Shown here: piece by piece, positions 15,423 to 16,473 of the stretch | Layout of the letters: every line of letters begins with the position of its first letter | How positions within the stretch are numbered: position 1 is the first letter of the stretch | Assembly (NCBI GenBank): GCA_036635475.1 | Contig: JAVWQH010000039.1 | Coordinates: 1 to 16,473 of the forward strand | Length of the DNA stretch: 16,473 nucleotides | Reading direction: 5' to 3' | Source: JAHHUA01 sp036635475 | Lineage (GTDB): Bacteria > Bacillota > Clostridia > Oscillospirales > Ruminococcaceae | Made by a program: the position numbers and the translations under genes | The notes under the pieces: generated by a model | The model's database searches: none | What the model was told of the DNA's origin: nothing | What the model saw: only the letters and a program-made list of their open reading frames with translations

Positions 15423-15948
15423 GGATTTAGAAAAAGTTTTAATAGCAAGAGAAGAACGTTGGAATAAGCGACAGGAATTAGCTAAAAAATGCAATAGTAC
15501 AATAATTTCAATAACATTATGTGTACCGCAAAAATTCCGTACAGCGGGCGAATTTAAAGACATACTAAATCGCCTTACCCAATGTTTTATATCGCAACTT
15601 TCAAAAATGAAAATCCAAATAACCCTCCTTGAAACCATAGACGGTGATGACGGAACGGCAATATTTTGTGCCAGTAAGAATGATTGTTTTGAGGTAAAAA
15701 GAGCCTGTGTAAATTTTGAAGAGCAATCCCCTGCTTGTCGGATACTGGATATAGATGTGATGGATAAAAGCTCCAATCCAATCAGCCGAAAAGATATTGA
15801 TAAACCCTCAAGAAGATGTTTTGTTTGTGAAAATGATGCCGCAGTATGCGTTTCAAGAAAGCTCCATACAAAGTCAGAAGTAGGAGAAAAAGTTTTGGAA
15901 TATCAAGAAATGGCGATTAAATTCATAAAAGAAACGCAATTAAATTGA
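15415..15948 (+). CDS. citX: CitX-like citrate lyase holo-ACP synthase
   Basis: A protein of 177 residues from ATG 15415 (GGAG at 15402-15405 is nine bases away; the open frame extends upstream to ATG 15361 inside the HAD gene without a better site). The family pattern is clear: ILIAREERW-KRQEL near the start (VLIAREERWNKRQELAKK, 8-25), ITLCVPQKFRT (33-43), the DIDVMD core (112-117), then SRKDIDKPSRRCFVCENDA and a Cys-rich end with C-x-S-R-x-L-H (145-151). CitX transfers the 2'-(5-triphosphoribosyl)-3'-dephospho-CoA group to the acyl carrier subunit of citrate lyase. The enzymes it would serve (citC, citD, citE, citF, citG) are not in this window. It overlaps and is probably coupled to the HAD gene, and ends before a weak hairpin terminator. 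A divergent function on another carrier protein is possible. Confidence 0.83.
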   Translation: MDKDLEKVLIAREERWNKRQELAKKCNSTIISITLCVPQKFRTAGEFKDILNRLTQCFISQLSKMKIQITLLETIDGDDGTAIFCASKNDCFEVKRACVNFEEQSPACRILDIDVMDKSSNPISRKDIDKPSRRCFVCENDAAVCVSRKLHTKSEVGEKVLEYQEMAIKFIKETQLN

Positions 15949-15972
15949 TGATATGCTTTGATACAGTCAACA

Positions 15973-15998
15973 AACAAGCCATTTTGGCTGTTATTTTT
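15973..15998 (+). terminator. Probable terminator after citX
   Basis: AACA-A-GCCA (15973-15981) pairs with TGGCTGTT (15985-15992), an 8-bp stem with one bulged A and a TTT loop. It is followed by A and five T (15994-15998). Moderately stable; it separates the HAD-citX unit from the tRNA promoters. Confidence 0.55.
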
Positions 15999-16035
15999 CC
16001 GCAAAAATAAATTAAAACTTTTTATTGGAAAAGTG

Positions 16036-16065
16036 TTGACAAAATATATTATATTATGCTATAAT
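16036..16065 (+). promoter_or_regulatory. Upstream consensus promoter of the tRNA operon (P1)
   Basis: Perfect TTGACA (16036-16041) and perfect TATAAT (16060-16065) with an 18-base spacer and extended -10 TG at 16057-16058. The predicted start near 16072 lies about 100 bases before the tRNA-Thr gene; no open frame or hairpin of note is seen between them. Confidence 0.85.
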
Positions 16066-16132
16066 AGCAATCGTTCGATACAACAGTTATGTTATTGAGT
16101 TTAAAAAAAATCACAATAATTTCAAACAGTTG

Positions 16133-16161
16133 TTGACAATGCAAATGTCATATGTTATAAT
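16133..16161 (+). promoter_or_regulatory. Proximal consensus promoter of the tRNA operon (P2)
   Basis: Perfect TTGACA (16133-16138), a 17-base spacer, perfect TATAAT (16156-16161) and an extended -10 TG at 16153-16154. The predicted start near 16168 is a few bases before tRNA-Thr, as expected for a strong stable-RNA promoter. Confidence 0.92.
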
Positions 16162-16173
16162 AATATAGCATTC

Positions 16174-16249
16174 GCTGGTGTAGCTCAGTTGGTAGAGCAG
16201 CTGATTTGTAATCAGCAGGTCAGGGGTTCGAGTCCGTTCACCAGCTCCA
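16174..16249 (+). tRNA. tRNA-Thr (anticodon UGU)
   Basis: A 76-base tRNA gene with encoded CCA. Acceptor GCTGGTG (16174-16180) pairs perfectly with CACCAGC (16239-16245), discriminator T16246. The D arm has GCTC...GAGC and GGTA. Anticodon stem GCTGA (16200-16204) and TCAGC (16212-16216) enclose TTTGTAA, anticodon TGT at 16207-16209, reading ACA and other Thr codons. The T loop TTCGAGT is normal. The T stem AGGGG/CCGTT has a G-G mismatch (16224 with 16236) and a G-T pair, unlike the other arms. Confidence 0.95.
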
Positions 16250-16250
16250 T

Positions 16251-16280
16251 AGGACAGGAAGCAATTCCTGTCCCTATAAT
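16251..16280 (+). promoter_or_regulatory. Possible internal promoter before tRNA-Tyr
   Basis: AGGACA (16251-16256), an 18-base spacer and TATAAT (16275-16280) would start transcription close to 16287, just before tRNA-Tyr. The -35 (four of six) coincides with the hairpin arm, so this may be chance in AT-rich DNA. Confidence 0.3.
16252..16273 (+). other. Strong hairpin with GCAA tetraloop between two tRNA genes
   Basis: A perfect 9-bp stem, GGACAGGAA and TTCCTGTCC, around a GCAA (GNRA-class) tetraloop. It begins two bases after the CCA of tRNA-Thr. No T run follows (next bases CTATAATTTAAT), so it does not look like a terminator. It may be a processing or stability element of the dicistronic tRNA precursor. 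Confidence 0.7.
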
Positions 16281-16289
16281 TTAATATGG

Positions 16290-16374
16290 GGGAGATTTCC
16301 CGAGCGGCCAAAGGGGGCAGACTGTAAATCTGTTGCTTTCAGCTTCGATGGTTCGAATCCATCATCTCCCACCA
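16290..16374 (+). tRNA. tRNA-Tyr (anticodon GUA)
   Basis: An 85-base class II tRNA with encoded CCA. Acceptor GGGAGAT (16290-16296) pairs with ATCTCCC (16364-16370), discriminator A16371. The anticodon loop CTGTAAA gives anticodon GTA at 16324-16326; the stem GCAGA/TCTGT has one G-T pair. A long variable arm (TTGCTTTCAGCTTC region) and a perfect T arm GATGG-TTCGAAT-CCATC confirm tRNA-Tyr. Confidence 0.96.
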
Positions 16375-16377
16375 GAA

Positions 16378-16409
16378 AAAAAGAAGTACTAAGAATAGTG
16401 CTTCTTTTT
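16378..16409 (+). terminator. Rho-independent terminator of the tRNA operon
   Basis: The arm AAAGAAGTACT (16380-16390) pairs with AGTGCTTCTTT (16397-16407) with one T-G pair, a 6-base loop and T run 16405-16409; the A run upstream can extend the stem. It begins four bases after tRNA-Tyr. Confidence 0.9.
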
Positions 16410-16452
16410 GCATTATGGAAGAAAAAATGGATTCGATAGGAGCAGTATAGAA

Positions 16453-16473
16453 TAATAACCCAGTGGGTTATTA
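16453..16473. repeat. Inverted repeat at the window edge
   Basis: A perfect 9-bp inverted repeat, TAATAACCC and GGGTTATTA, with an AGT loop, ending at the last base of the window. It could be an operator, a leader hairpin or a terminator of a gene beyond the edge; the flanking sequence needed to decide is missing. The bases 16410-16452 show nothing I can name. Confidence 0.6.

Noticed and set aside
16425..16445. Possible tRNA fragment (ATGGATTCGATAGG)
   Set aside because: It resembles part of a T arm, but no acceptor or anticodon arms can be built around it.

Overview
The window reads as the chromosome of a low-GC, spore-forming Firmicute, most likely of class Clostridia. The evidence is the AT-rich sequence, Shine-Dalgarno sites of the AGGAGG type, the germination protease gene gpr divergent from rpsT (an arrangement known from Bacillus and Clostridia), and the remB-gyrB-gyrA block that normally lies just after dnaA-dnaN-recF near oriC. 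I cannot name a genus. There are no signs of a mobile element, CRISPR array or prophage.

Layout. (1) 11-5576, plus strand: remB, gyrB, a small YcxB-like membrane protein, then gyrA, ending at a strong terminator. The two gyrase subunits are therefore separated by a membrane protein gene, and gyrA is preceded by a compact GC-rich hairpin. remB and the 5' part of gyrB show a striking purine-ended codon choice that fades later. (2) 5627-5778: a convergent spacer with phased short repeats. (3) gpr on the minus strand and rpsT on the plus strand, back to back. (4) 7230-11273, plus strand: tex followed by a translationally coupled pair of bPH2-domain membrane proteins (YdbS/YdbT type), closed by a terminator that overlaps the last stop codon. 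(5) 11422-13263: a lipoprotein which I read as a degenerate M3-family oligoendopeptidase fold that has lost its HEXXH zinc site. This is the most novel item in the window. (6) A SAM-dependent methyltransferase on the minus strand, overlapping the lipoprotein gene tail to tail. (7) A Cof-type HAD phosphatase overlapping a stand-alone citX-like gene. (8) 16036-16409: tandem consensus promoters, tRNA-Thr(UGU), a GNRA-loop hairpin, tRNA-Tyr(GUA) and a terminator. The window stops at the last base of another perfect inverted repeat.

How the genes work together. GyrB and GyrA form DNA gyrase; S20 and the tRNAs serve translation; Tex is a nucleic-acid-binding factor; GPR belongs to spore germination. 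The YdbST-type pair, the YcxB-like protein and the pseudopeptidase lipoprotein are envelope proteins of uncertain role. The HAD-citX pair suggests metabolism of the citrate lyase prosthetic group, but no citrate lyase subunits are present here. Family assignments rest on motif recognition from memory, without database searches.
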